Assembly: GCA_947252455.1 (NCBI GenBank)
Contig: CAMXVQ010000010.1
Location: forward strand, 1 to 30,176
DNA: 30,176 nucleotides
Direction: 5' to 3'
Source: an uncultured Atopobium sp.
GTDB taxonomy: Bacteria > Actinomycetota > Coriobacteriia > Coriobacteriales > Atopobiaceae
Part shown: one piece after another, positions 1 to 8,879 of the stretch
Position numbering within the stretch: position 1 is the first letter of the stretch
Layout: every line of letters begins with the position of its first letter
Translations under genes and position numbers: made by a program
The notes under the pieces: generated by a model
The model's database searches: none
The model's input: the letters and a program-made list of their open reading frames with translations, nothing else
Told to the model about the DNA's origin: nothing

Positions 1-284
1 ATTCAAATTTTTTTTGAAATAACGCTCAATACCACAAATCATGCAAAACATCTAAGGCGTCTTAATTTCAGACTTAAGCCGAACACTAAGTAAAACACAG
101 GTATCGGTTAGCTCCAAAAGTTATGAGAACTTCCAGAAATCCTAAAATTGCACTGAGAAAATGTAAAACGTTTTATTACTAAATCAAACAATTTAGATAA
201 ATTGATAAAAAACGTGCTACTAACTCGTGTAACCTCAAGTGTTCTACTTACTTGTATAATCAACCCTAGTATGTTAAGCGTGTA
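1..284. other. Region 3' of cysE
   Basis: No gene is visible. Positions 164-175 form a perfect 12-bp palindrome, TAAAACGTTTTA, which resembles a LacI-family operator but has no promoter or gene assigned to it here. Around 206-232 the minus-strand RNA could form a weak 5-bp stem (GUUAC/GUAGC, one G-U pair) followed by ACGUUUUUU. This is a possible but poor terminator for cysE. Confidence 0.4.
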
Positions 285-1151
285 TTAGGCTTTAGGAAAG
301 TGATAGGTTGTGTTTGCAGGAATACTGCGGTTGATCCACGCATTTGCTGCAATTACGCTTCCACTACCGATTGTAGTTTGTCCACCTAAAATGGTAGCGT
401 TCGCGTAAATTACTACGTTATCACCAATATTCGGGTGTCGTTTTCCACCTTTTACAGGATTTCCCTGTTCGTCCAACGAAAAGCTTTTTGCACCAAGCGT
501 GACACCTTGGTAAATCTTCACGTGTTCGCCTATTACGGTTGTTTCTCCGATAACAATGCCAGTTCCATGATCAATGCAAAAATATGCGCCAATTGTTGCT
601 CCTGGATGAATATCAATACCTGTTTTTTGATGAGCGTATTCGCTCATAAGCCTAGGTATGAGCGGCACGTTAAGCTCGTAGAGTGTGTGAGCCGTGCGAT
701 GAATAAACAAAGCGTAAAAACCAGGGTACGCAAGTGCGACTTCTATTTTGCTTGTGCAAGCTGGATCTCCTTCATACATAGATATAATATCCGTAAGAAG
801 AAATTTTTTAATATTTGGAAGTTGCTGCAGATACCTGTTGCAAGTTTCATGAATTTTCTCTTTGTCAGTTGTATAGATTGTAAGCTCGTGCGACAAAATT
901 CTTTCCATGTTATATATTGCACTGTTTGTTATAGTATTTAGCGAACTATTTCTTGCGTTATGTGCTTCATGTTTGTTGCTATTAAGCAACGCACTATCAT
1001 CATTGCACACATGCAACTCAGGAAACAAAGCAACCCAAGTTGCATCTATAAGCGCAATAACATTACGGTAATTAGGTATGAATGTAGCTTGTCTTATGTC
1101 AGAATCATGAATTGAGTTGAGTTGATTTGTAAGGTCAAGATACTTATTCAT
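285..1151 (-). CDS. cysE: Serine O-acetyltransferase
   Basis: Transfers acetyl from acetyl-CoA to L-serine, giving O-acetylserine, the substrate of the neighbouring CysK; cytosolic. The 288-residue protein has an N-terminal helical domain (about 1-165) and a C-terminal left-handed beta-helix of hexapeptide repeats (about 170-275). Residues matching the E. coli CysE active site are visible: D130 in the DPA motif, D180 in GIDIHP, and D194-H195 in IDHGTG. GKRHP at 236-240 lies in the CoA-binding stretch. The ATG start is preceded by GGAG at good spacing. It lies 112 bp downstream of cysK on the same strand with no terminator seen between them, so co-transcription is likely. The N-terminal region (about 45-75) is low in recognisable features. 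The family assignment is secure. Confidence 0.95.
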   Translation of the reverse strand: MNKYLDLTNQLNSIHDSDIRQATFIPNYRNVIALIDATWVALFPELHVCNDDSALLNSNKHEAHNARNSSLNTITNSAIYNMERILSHELTIYTTDKEKIHETCNRYLQQLPNIKKFLLTDIISMYEGDPACTSKIEVALAYPGFYALFIHRTAHTLYELNVPLIPRLMSEYAHQKTGIDIHPGATIGAYFCIDHGTGIVIGETTVIGEHVKIYQGVTLGAKSFSLDEQGNPVKGGKRHPNIGDNVVIYANATILGGQTTIGSGSVIAANAWINRSIPANTTYHFPKA

Positions 1152-1263
1152 ACATTAATCTCCAGTATTTTCTTTTTTATTTTCTCGTTTCAATAATTAT
1201 GTAGTGTATGCATGTATTAGTTGATCAAAACTCGCGATTTTATAGTAATGTTCCTCAATAAAG

Positions 1264-2196
1264 TTAGTCTTCAAATAATGCAGTAGACAAGTATCGATCT
1301 CCTGAATCTGGCAGTATCGCAGCGATGACTTTGTCCATATTTTCTTCTCTTTTTGCTTCTTCAATCGCTGTCCAAACTGCAGCTCCAGAAGAAATGCCAA
1401 CAAGAATGCCTTCCTTTTTGCATATAAGCTTGCCGGTTTCGATTGCATCTTCATTGGTTACCTGAGAAATACGATCGTATATATTTTGGTTAAGCACTTC
1501 TGGCACAAATCCCGCGCCAATTCCTTGAATCTTGTGAGCTCCAGGTTTGCCGCCTGAAAGAACAGGAGAATCAGCTGGTTCTACTGCAATTATTTCAAGC
1601 TGCGGATTTCGCTCCTTTAAATAGGTGCCAGTACCCGTGATTGTGCCTCCAGTTCCAACGCCAGCAATGAGCATATCAACGTTTCCGTCAGTATCCTGCC
1701 AAATTTCTGGACCGGTTGTGTTGTAATGCGCGTGCACATTTGCTTGATTGGTAAATTGTCCTGGAGTCCATGTGTTTGGAGTGCTTTCAACGATTTCCTT
1801 CGCCTTGGCAATTGCACCTTTCATTCCATCTGCAGCAGGAGTAAGCACCAGCTCAGAACCGTAAGCTTTCATGAGTTTTCGGCGTTCAATAGACATGCTT
1901 TCTGGCATCACAATAATACTTTTGTATCCCTTTGTTTGCGCAATCATTGAAAGACCAATACCTGTGTTTCCAGAAGTTGGCTCAACAATTACAGATCCTG
2001 GTTTAAGTGTCCCTACGGCTTCTGCTTCTTCAATCATCTGCTTTGCGATGCGGTCTTTTACAGAGCCTGCTGGGTTTAAGTATTCAAGTTTCACGAGGAT
2101 TTTTGCCGCTAGATTGTATTCTTTTTCGATGTGTGTGAGTTCCAGAAGTGGAGTGCGACCTACGAGTTCTTGGATGGACTTATAGATGGTAGACAT
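1264..2196 (-). CDS. cysK: Cysteine synthase A (O-acetylserine sulfhydrylase)
   Basis: PLP enzyme that makes L-cysteine from O-acetylserine and sulfide, the step after CysE. It has 310 residues, the usual length. The PLP lysine is K47 in NPAGSVKDR. The substrate loop TSGNTG is at 74-79, the phosphate-binding GTGGT at 181-185, the SSGAA motif that holds the pyridine ring at 269-273, and PDSGDRY at 296-302. The ATG is preceded by AAGGGGA. It is first of the cysK-cysE pair. No T-box or SAM-type leader is visible upstream. An imperfect dyad at 2389-2415 is about 190 bp before the start. CysK and CysE form the cysteine synthase complex in many bacteria; the C-terminal peptide of this CysE (HFPKA) does not end in the classical Ile, so complex formation cannot be inferred from it. 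Confidence 0.96.
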   Translation of the reverse strand: MSTIYKSIQELVGRTPLLELTHIEKEYNLAAKILVKLEYLNPAGSVKDRIAKQMIEEAEAVGTLKPGSVIVEPTSGNTGIGLSMIAQTKGYKSIIVMPESMSIERRKLMKAYGSELVLTPAADGMKGAIAKAKEIVESTPNTWTPGQFTNQANVHAHYNTTGPEIWQDTDGNVDMLIAGVGTGGTITGTGTYLKERNPQLEIIAVEPADSPVLSGGKPGAHKIQGIGAGFVPEVLNQNIYDRISQVTNEDAIETGKLICKKEGILVGISSGAAVWTAIEEAKREENMDKVIAAILPDSGDRYLSTALFED

Positions 2197-2388
2197 AATA
2201 TTTCCCCTTACGTATTGGTTGTATTTAATTTTTTTTATTTTTAAAAGTAATTTTAGATAATAAAGTGATTACGTATTTGCAGGGTCTAGCGTAAAAGCTT
2301 TTAACACAAGCTAAATGTTATCCATGCCTAGTGTCCGCAAACAATACTTCTATTATGAAATGCGCCACAGTATACGTAACATCAACAA

Positions 2389-2415
2389 CATGTCATCATA
2401 TTGGTATGATACATG
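2389..2415. repeat. Imperfect dyad upstream of cysK
   Basis: The arms CATGTCATCATA and TATGATACATG are separated by TTGG. They pair over 11 bp with a single extra C in the left arm. It lies about 190 bp upstream of the cysK start and about 170 bp downstream of oppF. It could be an operator or an RNA stem; no regulator is identified. Confidence 0.4.
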
Positions 2416-2543
2416 CGCGCTCCTTTACCCGCCTAAATTGTAATAGGAAACGACTATAACGAATGGATTTGAGTTTGTCAAACTTACATAGTTGATTCTA
2501 AAATGTAGGAGAGCGCCTAAGAAACAGATGAACCAATACAATA

Positions 2544-2577
2544 AAAGCGCACATCTCATATAAAAAACGTGCGCTTT
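2544..2577 (-). terminator. Hairpin downstream of oppF (probable opp terminator)
   Basis: Perfect 9-bp arms AAAGCGCAC and GTGCGCTTT with a 16-nt loop, 7 bp past the oppF stop. On the minus strand the hairpin is followed only by a weak U-rich stretch (UAUUGU), so termination may be partial. Confidence 0.55.
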
Positions 2578-2583
2578 AGAAAC

Positions 2584-3699
2584 TTACAACTTAATGGAGT
2601 CCTCTTTAATAGGGTTCGTTTCTGCAAAATGACATGCACAAAAATGACCCGGTGCAACTTCTTTCAGCTGAGGCATAGGCTCTTTGGCACAGATATCTTT
2701 TGCAATAGGACAGCGCGTATGAAAACGGCAACCCGAAGGAGGATTAATTGGGGAAGGAGGATCTCCTGCCAAAATAATGCGCTTACGATTATGCTGAATA
2801 TCTGGATCAGGAATAGGAACTGCACTCAACAAAGACTGCGTATAGGGATGATTGGGCTCGGCATATAAGCTTTTCCAATCTGAAAATTCCATCATGTTAC
2901 CTAAATACATAACGGCAATACGATCGGAAATGTGCTGAACAACCGATAAATCGTGCGCAATGAACAAATAGGCAGTTTTGTACTCTTTTTGCAAATCGCT
3001 CAACAGGTTGAGAACCTGCGCTTGAATGGAAACATCCAACGCAGAAACAGGCTCGTCACAGATAATAAGCTTTGGCTTTAATGCAAAGGCACGAGCAATA
3101 CCAACACGCTGGCGTTGACCACCTGAAAACTCATGTGGGTAACGGTTAATATGCTCAGGATTAAGACCCACCACATCCAAAAGTTTACGAACATAATCTA
3201 TACGTTCTTCGCGATCGGGCATAACGTTGTGAATCACCAAAGGCTCAGAAACAATTTCTCCAATAGTCAAGCGCGGGTTTAAAGATGCATAAGGATCCTG
3301 GAATATATACTGCATATTACGACGCATATGCTTTAATTCCTTTTTATTCATCTTAACGATGTCTTTACCCTCAAATTCAACAACACCAGAAGAAGGCTGA
3401 ATTAAACGCATGATACAACGACCGGTTGTAGACTTACCACAACCACTCTCGCCTACCAGTCCAAAGGTCTCGCCAGGATAAATGTCAAACGAAACATCGT
3501 TTACCGCGTGTACATAGCGTTTTTTCATCTTGCCAAACAAAGCACCGCTTGCTACAGGGAATAATTTTGACAAATGCTCAACATGTAAAAGAGGCTTACC
3601 AGTAAACTTACGCTCTGAGCTTACGTTAGACTCTATATCAGCTAAGGTTAAAGGCGTTGGGCTTTCTTGAGCGTCACTACCTTGCATGTGCTCTTTCAT
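2584..3699 (-). CDS. oppF: Oligopeptide ABC importer ATPase OppF
   Basis: One of the two ATPases that drive peptide uptake through OppBC, on the cytosolic face of the membrane. The protein has 371 residues. Walker A GESGCGKST is at 83-91, the Q-loop Q134, signature SGGQRQR at 192-198, Walker B LIICDE at 211-216 and switch H249. After the ATPase core comes the OppF/DppF C-terminal region (about 270-356) with conserved cysteines C324, C330, C337 and C354. Cysteines in this position bind a 4Fe-4S cluster in studied DppD-type proteins; that is inferred here. The N-terminus (1-35) is longer than usual and hydrophilic. The start overlaps the oppD stop by one base (TAATG), so translation is coupled. 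It is the last gene of oppABCDF. Confidence 0.94.
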   Translation of the reverse strand: MKEHMQGSDAQESPTPLTLADIESNVSSERKFTGKPLLHVEHLSKLFPVASGALFGKMKKRYVHAVNDVSFDIYPGETFGLVGESGCGKSTTGRCIMRLIQPSSGVVEFEGKDIVKMNKKELKHMRRNMQYIFQDPYASLNPRLTIGEIVSEPLVIHNVMPDREERIDYVRKLLDVVGLNPEHINRYPHEFSGGQRQRVGIARAFALKPKLIICDEPVSALDVSIQAQVLNLLSDLQKEYKTAYLFIAHDLSVVQHISDRIAVMYLGNMMEFSDWKSLYAEPNHPYTQSLLSAVPIPDPDIQHNRKRIILAGDPPSPINPPSGCRFHTRCPIAKDICAKEPMPQLKEVAPGHFCACHFAETNPIKEDSIKL

Positions 3700-4829
3700 T
3701 ACTTTTGGCCTCCCTTCCTAGTTCTTGAGTTTTCGGGCGTATGCGCCAAAATAAACTCGGGGTCATTTGCATAATGACAACGTGAATAATGACCTGTTTC
3801 GGTAACAAACAGTTCAGGACGTTTCTGCTTGCATAAATCTGTTGCATACGGACAACGAGGTGCAAACGCACATCCCTTAGGAACATTGACCAACGAAGGT
3901 GGATTTCCTTCGATGGGCGTAAGCGGCTTTTTCTCGGTCATAACCGCATCTGGAATAGAACGTGTTAAACCCCAGGTATAAGGATGCATTGGATTGTAGA
4001 ATATCTCGTCAGCTGTTCCAAACTCAACTGGAGAACCTGCATACATAACCATAATCTTATCGGCAACGTCGGCAACAACACCTAAATCGTGCGTAATCAT
4101 GATAATAGCGTTACCGTTTTTCTTTTGCATCTTTTGCATAAGCTCAATAATTTGAGCTTGAATGGTTACGTCCAAAGCGGTTGTAGGCTCGTCAGCAATA
4201 AGAATATCTGGATCACAAGCAAGAGCCATAGCAATCATAACACGCTGACGCATACCACCTGAAAACTCATGCGGATACTCTTTAACGCGCTGCTCGGGGT
4301 TTGGAATGCCTACTAAGCTTAAGAGTTCAATAGAACGTTTAAGCGCGTCCTCTTTTGAATAACCCTTATGTAAGCGTAAACCTTCGCTCAACTGATGACC
4401 AATGGTATATACAGGATTTAAAGACGTCATTGGATCTTGGAAAATCATGGCAATATCGTTACCACGAATATGTTCCATCTCTTGCTCACTCATCTTAAGC
4501 AATGAATGACCACGATAACGAACATCGCCGCCTTCAATTTTTCCTGGAGGCATATCAATAAGACCCATTATTGTCATAGACGTAACCGATTTACCAGAAC
4601 CAGATTCACCTACGACACCAAGTGTTTCTCCACGGTCAAGGGTATACGAAACGCCATTAACAGCCTTTACGATACCGTCTTTGGTATGAAAGTACATCTT
4701 TAAGTTATCAACTTCCAAAAGGTGTGCACCTTCAGGTACAGGTTGATTCTTAAGATCTACCCACGCACCATCTTTCTTTTTTCTAAAAGCAAACAGCTTT
4801 GATACATCAAACATTTTCTTCGACCCCAT
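3699..4829 (-). CDS. oppD: Oligopeptide ABC importer ATPase OppD
   Basis: Partner ATPase of OppF in peptide import. The protein has 376 residues. Walker A GESGSGKS is at 74-81, Q-loop Q131, signature SGGMRQR at 190-196, Walker B ILIADE at 209-214 and switch H247. The C-terminal extension carries cysteines C320, C326, C333 and C351 in the spacing of the OppD/DppD family (iron-sulfur binding in studied members; inferred here). It begins 3 bp after the oppC stop and its own stop overlaps the oppF start, so it is tightly coupled in the operon. OppD is told from OppF by the order in the operon and by the SGGMRQRVMIAMAL signature region typical of OppD/DppD. Confidence 0.94.
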   Translation of the reverse strand: MGSKKMFDVSKLFAFRKKKDGAWVDLKNQPVPEGAHLLEVDNLKMYFHTKDGIVKAVNGVSYTLDRGETLGVVGESGSGKSVTSMTIMGLIDMPPGKIEGGDVRYRGHSLLKMSEQEMEHIRGNDIAMIFQDPMTSLNPVYTIGHQLSEGLRLHKGYSKEDALKRSIELLSLVGIPNPEQRVKEYPHEFSGGMRQRVMIAMALACDPDILIADEPTTALDVTIQAQIIELMQKMQKKNGNAIIMITHDLGVVADVADKIMVMYAGSPVEFGTADEIFYNPMHPYTWGLTRSIPDAVMTEKKPLTPIEGNPPSLVNVPKGCAFAPRCPYATDLCKQKRPELFVTETGHYSRCHYANDPEFILAHTPENSRTRKGGQK

Positions 4830-4832
4830 GGC

Positions 4833-5822
4833 TTATGCATCCTTCATTTTTACATCAAGCGCATCGCGCAGACCGTCACCTAAAAGCGTGAAGGACAAAA
4901 CTGTTGTAAGAATTGCAAGACCCGGCATAATCATAAGCCAAGGTTGTGTTGCAAGATAAATCTGACCATCTTGAATCATAATTCCCCAGGAAGGATCGGG
5001 AGGAATAACGCCCATACCAAGATAGGAAAGAGCAGACTCGGTAAGAATTGCACCACCGATATTCATCGTAGAGTACACAACGATCGATGCAACAGAATTT
5101 GGAAAAATATGACGCATAATAATACGAGCGTCAGATGCACCCATTGAACGGGCGGCATCAACAAAATCGGCTGATTTAACAGAGAGAATAGCCGATCTAA
5201 AAACACGCGCAATCGAAGGCCATCCAAGTACACCAATAGCAAGAAATACGTTTTGAATACCTGGCCCTATAACTGCTAACATGGCAATTACAAACAAAAT
5301 ATAGGGAAACGCAAGAAAAATATCGGCCAAGCGCATGATAAGCGTATCCCATATACCACCATAGTAAGCAGAGAATGAACCCATGACCAAACCAATAACA
5401 GTGGAAATAAGGGTAGCCAACACACCAACAGAAAGTGAAATGCGTGCACCATAAATAACACGACACAAAACATCACGACCGAGCGTATCGGTACCAAAAG
5501 GATGTTCAAGCGATGGTGGAAGCCTTGAACACTGCGCCATCGTGGTAGAATCGATCTCGGTTGGGTTACCCAGTGTTTGAGGTACCCAAAGATCAGCAGT
5601 TAAAGCTACTAAAATCATAAATATAATCCAAATTATGGAAGCAATAGCAAGCTTATTGCGGCTTAAACGTCCCCATGCATCGCCCCACATAGTTCTGGTT
5701 TTTGGTTTATCAATAGGGTCAGAACCCTCCTTAGGAGCATTTTCTTTTTGTTCCTCAGGAGTTTGAATGCCTATAGGTTTTAATTTTTTTGACTTATCAA
5801 ACATATTTTTTAAACTCATCAT
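4833..5822 (-). CDS. oppC: Oligopeptide ABC importer permease OppC
   Basis: Inner-membrane permease that pairs with OppB to form the peptide channel. From the chosen ATG it has 329 residues. It has a hydrophilic N-terminal tail (1-55), a first membrane segment (about 57-78), the OppC hallmark HPFGTDTLGRD at 107-117, then five further hydrophobic segments, and the EAA loop that contacts the ATPases at about 222-244 (DAARSMGASDARIIMRHIFPN begins near 222). A GTG two codons upstream (5828) would lie only 1 nt from the GGGG Shine-Dalgarno at 5830-5833, while the ATG at 5822 has a 7-nt spacer, so I use the ATG. The oppB stop lies next to this Shine-Dalgarno. Confidence 0.94.
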   Translation of the reverse strand: MMSLKNMFDKSKKLKPIGIQTPEEQKENAPKEGSDPIDKPKTRTMWGDAWGRLSRNKLAIASIIWIIFMILVALTADLWVPQTLGNPTEIDSTTMAQCSRLPPSLEHPFGTDTLGRDVLCRVIYGARISLSVGVLATLISTVIGLVMGSFSAYYGGIWDTLIMRLADIFLAFPYILFVIAMLAVIGPGIQNVFLAIGVLGWPSIARVFRSAILSVKSADFVDAARSMGASDARIIMRHIFPNSVASIVVYSTMNIGGAILTESALSYLGMGVIPPDPSWGIMIQDGQIYLATQPWLMIMPGLAILTTVLSFTLLGDGLRDALDVKMKDA

Positions 5823-5833
5823 ACACACTCCCC

Positions 5834-6871
5834 TTATTCGCTCTTAGATGAACTGAATCTAATGCGTGGATCCAGGAAGGCATATGAAATATCAACAAGA
5901 AGATTGATGACCATAACCACCACAACGATTACGGTTACCGATCCTAAAACGGTAGGCCAGTCACGCTGCGTAATAGCACGATAGGTTTCAAAACCAACGC
6001 CAGGCCAGTTAAAAACGGTTTCGGTAAGAATAGCTCCTGCCATCATACCACCGAAATCCAAACCGATATAGGTAACAACAGGTATAAGCGCATTCTTAAG
6101 TGCATGATGCCAAATAACGTTTCGACGTGAAAGTCCTTTGGCACGAGCAGTTCTAATATAATCTTGATTAAGAACTTCCAAAAGCTGTGAACGCATAATT
6201 CTTGCAACGTATGCGGTTGAAACAGAAGCAAGGGTAACAGCAGGAAGAATATAATACATCCAGTCATCAAAGTTTGAGCCTGGACCACCTACACCAGAGA
6301 TTGGCAAATAGAAGAATCCGTCAGTAAGATCTTTAAGCACAATACCAAAAAAGAGCTGAAGGAGCATACCAAGCCAGAATGCAGGCATAGCAACCAGTAC
6401 CGAAGTTGCAAGTGTTACAAACATATCCCAAAACGAATATCGCTTAATTGCCGAAATCATACCAGCACCAATTCCCACAATTGCTTCTAGACAAATTGCA
6501 ACTATGGAAAGGCTAATAGTATAAGGATATTTAGCAAGAAGAATTTGTGTAACAGGTTGTCCACTACGCTGGAATGAAACGCCCAAATCTCCATGAAGCA
6601 GACCGCTCACAAACAAGCCATAGCGTTTCCATAAAGGAGTATCTATGGTATGGCCTTGCTCATCGAATATGGGAGCTCCGTTATCATCTGTCTCGATAAA
6701 ATGGAAGGTAGCTCTTAAATTAAGCTCTGTTACCGCGTCGAGTTTTTTCTCTCCCGCCATAAGCTTAACAGGATCTCCAGGAACCACGTTTTCCATAACA
6801 AACAGGATAAGTGTTACACCTAAAAATACAGGTATAAACTGAAGAAGACGCTTCATTATGTACTTGATCAT
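5834..6871 (-). CDS. oppB: Oligopeptide ABC importer permease OppB
   Basis: Membrane permease partner of OppC. It has 345 residues. The N-terminal membrane segment is at about 11-30, the external domain at 31-115, and five more membrane segments follow. The EAA loop (DYIRTARAKGLSRRNVIWHH) is at about 237-256. The external domain holds an extra hydrophilic stretch at about 58-79, rich in D, E and G, beyond the usual OppB/DppB pattern, where LGLDKPL-like sequence leads directly to the YxxW/F region. The start ATG has AAGGGG 10 nt upstream. It is separated from oppA by 358 bp holding a strong hairpin, unlike the tight spacing of the other opp genes, so expression of the permease and ATPase genes is probably set below that of oppA. 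Confidence 0.94.
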   Translation of the reverse strand: MIKYIMKRLLQFIPVFLGVTLILFVMENVVPGDPVKLMAGEKKLDAVTELNLRATFHFIETDDNGAPIFDEQGHTIDTPLWKRYGLFVSGLLHGDLGVSFQRSGQPVTQILLAKYPYTISLSIVAICLEAIVGIGAGMISAIKRYSFWDMFVTLATSVLVAMPAFWLGMLLQLFFGIVLKDLTDGFFYLPISGVGGPGSNFDDWMYYILPAVTLASVSTAYVARIMRSQLLEVLNQDYIRTARAKGLSRRNVIWHHALKNALIPVVTYIGLDFGGMMAGAILTETVFNWPGVGFETYRAITQRDWPTVLGSVTVIVVVVMVINLLVDISYAFLDPRIRFSSSKSE

Positions 6872-7229
6872 AAGTACGAATCCCCTTGTTTAGTTTGACA
6901 ACAAACACATAATTAGCTGCAGGCGCTCTATGAAAACCCTCTACCGCTCATATACGCCCAAATGCATATAAAGCTAATTACATAGACTTTAAAAGTATAG
7001 CCTATTAGAAAAGATACATTGAATTTTTAACACAATGTTAAAAGAGAAAACACAAGATACTCGTTTTTTGCACAATTAACCTCAAAATGCAATGCCAATG
7101 CAAAGTACCCAGCTTACATCTATGAATCCCATATATTCTTGATATAGCAAGCGGGAGCAGACCATTTTGATGCCAGCTCCCGCACTACATACCTGCTAAG
7201 GTACTACATACGTATGACGTTGTAAGGAC
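6872..7229. other. Intergenic region oppA-oppB
   Basis: This 358-bp gap inside the opp gene run contains the GC-rich hairpin at 7151-7183 and otherwise AT-rich sequence. On the minus strand a TATACT hexamer near 6999 could be a -10 element, but I find no matching -35, so an internal oppB promoter is unproven. No reading frame is convincing. Confidence 0.45.
7151..7183 (-). terminator. Strong hairpin between oppA and oppB
   Basis: Perfect 8-bp GC-rich arms GCGGGAGC and GCTCCCGC with a 17-nt loop, about 47 nt past the oppA stop. No U-tract follows on the minus strand. It therefore looks less like a full terminator than a 3' stabiliser or processing/attenuation hairpin that lets oppA exceed oppBCDF, as is known for several binding-protein-dependent ABC operons. 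Confidence 0.55.
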
Positions 7230-8879
7230 TTAAGCCTTTACTTCTGCATCGACAAAGTTACCAATGCTTTGAGGATTGTAGAAGAATTGCTGAATCTTTG
7301 AAGAACCTACGTGATTGTGTGAGTAGTACAAAATAGGAATCAAAGGACAATCTTCTGCAATTTGAGCATTGATCTCGCGGTATTTAGCCTTACGAGCCTC
7401 TTCGTCTTTCTCAAGACGTGCAGCATTAATAGCTTTATCAACATCAGGGTTGTTATATTTACCCATGTTGTTTTCTGCAGTTGAGAAGAAGCAAGGATAA
7501 ATAAAGTTATCAAGCGTTGGATAGTCGGCAACCCAACCCATACGACCAATTTGGTAATCACCTTTTTGGCAAGCGCTTAAGTAAGCAGCCCACTCAAGAG
7601 TCTTTTGCTTAACTTCCAAGCCAATAGCCTTAAGGTCACCTTGAACAGCAGACATAAGATCTTCGTGTCCACCGCCAGAGTTATAGGTAAGGGTAACTTC
7701 GGTGCCTTTAAGTCCGTTATCGTCAATAATCTTCTTAGCTGCATCTTTGTCGTACTTGCAGTATTTCCAAGCGCTAAATGGATCGTTGTCCAAAGCAACA
7801 GGGATAAAGCTTGTAGCAGGAGTACGAAGACCCTCAAACAAAGTGTCAACAATGTTACGACGGTTAATTGCCATACAAATTGCACGACGAAGGTTAACGT
7901 TTTTCATAACTGGATCGTTAAGGTTAAGCAAGAGATAGTAAACACCGAGCGTTGGACCAGTAAGAACTTGTTTATCAGGAGTTACGGTGTCACCATCTGC
8001 AGATTGACCGTATTTGTCGATATTCTCTTTAAGACGTCCAGTAGGAACAGCACAAAAGTCCATGTTGCCTGCTTCAAACTCACGATAAGCAGTGTTGGGG
8101 TCTTTTTGAATTGAGAATACGATGGAATCAAGGCTAGCTTTCTTGGAACCATAGTAGTTGTCATAACGCTTAAGAACGATCTTTTGACCGCTTTCCCATT
8201 TACCATCCATCTGGTAAGGACCATTACCAATAGGAGCAAGCAAGAAGTCATCAGGTGAGTCAACAGCTGCCTGAGGAACAGGTACCAAAGCAATACATGC
8301 TGCTACATAGGGGAAGTCGTACATAGGAGCAGAAAGCTTAACCTCAAAGGTGTTCTCATCTGGGCAAGAAAGACCAGAAATAGAATCAGCTTTTCCGCTG
8401 TGGAACTCTTCGTAACCAGCAATTGGTGAAAGGTGGAACGAGATTTGAGAAGGAGTTTTCATCTTAGGAGATGCAATACGCTCCCAACCACGTTTAAATG
8501 ATTGTGAATCAACTTTATCACCGTTGTGGAATGTTGCACCTTGAACAAGATGGAAGGTATAGGTTAAACCATCGTCAGATATATCCCAAGACTCAGCAGC
8601 TAAAGGAACAATCTTGTGAGTTTTCCAGTCAAATGTAGTTAAAGGATCGAACAAGTTGTGCTCAACTTGGCTACCTTCTGATTCTTGAGTGTTATACGGG
8701 TCAATTGCAACAGGCTCGTTAATGTAGAATTTAAGGGTACCACCCTTACTTCCTCCACTTTTATCACCTGAAGCAGATCCACCTTTTTTTCCGCATCCTG
8801 CAAGCGCAGTTAATGCAGCTGCAGCGATACTGCCGCCAATGAAGCTACGACGCCCCATCATAAGCTTCTCATTCGCCAT
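7230..8879 (-). CDS. oppA: Oligopeptide-binding lipoprotein OppA (SBP family 5)
   Basis: Surface lipoprotein that captures peptides and delivers them to OppBC. From the chosen start it has 549 residues, typical for the family. The signal peptide has a GRRSFIGG stretch, a hydrophobic core, and a lipobox LAGC with the lipidated cysteine at residue 29. A glycine/serine-rich tether follows (about 30-48). The family-5 binding-protein fold then runs to the end, with recognisable LTYTFHL and FHNGDKVDSQSF segments. The twin arginine resembles a Tat signal, but Sec export cannot be excluded. An ATG six codons upstream (8897) has a poor ribosome site; the ATG at 8879 follows GGAGG by 4 nt, in the same context as arcA. 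It is first in the opp operon and ends with a hairpin before oppB. Confidence 0.93.
   Translation of the reverse strand: MANEKLMMGRRSFIGGSIAAAALTALAGCGKKGGSASGDKSGGSKGGTLKFYINEPVAIDPYNTQESEGSQVEHNLFDPLTTFDWKTHKIVPLAAESWDISDDGLTYTFHLVQGATFHNGDKVDSQSFKRGWERIASPKMKTPSQISFHLSPIAGYEEFHSGKADSISGLSCPDENTFEVKLSAPMYDFPYVAACIALVPVPQAAVDSPDDFLLAPIGNGPYQMDGKWESGQKIVLKRYDNYYGSKKASLDSIVFSIQKDPNTAYREFEAGNMDFCAVPTGRLKENIDKYGQSADGDTVTPDKQVLTGPTLGVYYLLLNLNDPVMKNVNLRRAICMAINRRNIVDTLFEGLRTPATSFIPVALDNDPFSAWKYCKYDKDAAKKIIDDNGLKGTEVTLTYNSGGGHEDLMSAVQGDLKAIGLEVKQKTLEWAAYLSACQKGDYQIGRMGWVADYPTLDNFIYPCFFSTAENNMGKYNNPDVDKAINAARLEKDEEARKAKYREINAQIAEDCPLIPILYYSHNHVGSSKIQQFFYNPQSIGNFVDAEVKA

Larger units (their letters stand above)
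2197..2583. other. Intergenic region cysK-oppF
   Basis: This 387-bp stretch holds the cysK leader and the 3' end of the opp operon. No convincing reading frame is seen. It contains the opp-proximal hairpin (2544-2577), an imperfect dyad at 2389-2415, and a 13-bp palindrome, AGTTTGTCAAACT, at 2472-2484. I could not fix the cysK promoter. Confidence 0.5.

Noticed and set aside
435..941. Plus-strand 168-codon reading frame
   Set aside because: It lies wholly antisense to cysE, which has complete family motifs; composition is that of a shadow frame.
1197..1454. Minus-strand 85-codon frame overlapping the end of cysK
   Set aside because: It lies out of frame with cysK over most of its length and has no ribosome site; no family features.
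2416..2516. Possible long-range pairing GCGCGCTCCT with AGGAGAGCGC
   Set aside because: The arms need a 2-nt gap and are about 85 bp apart; likely chance.
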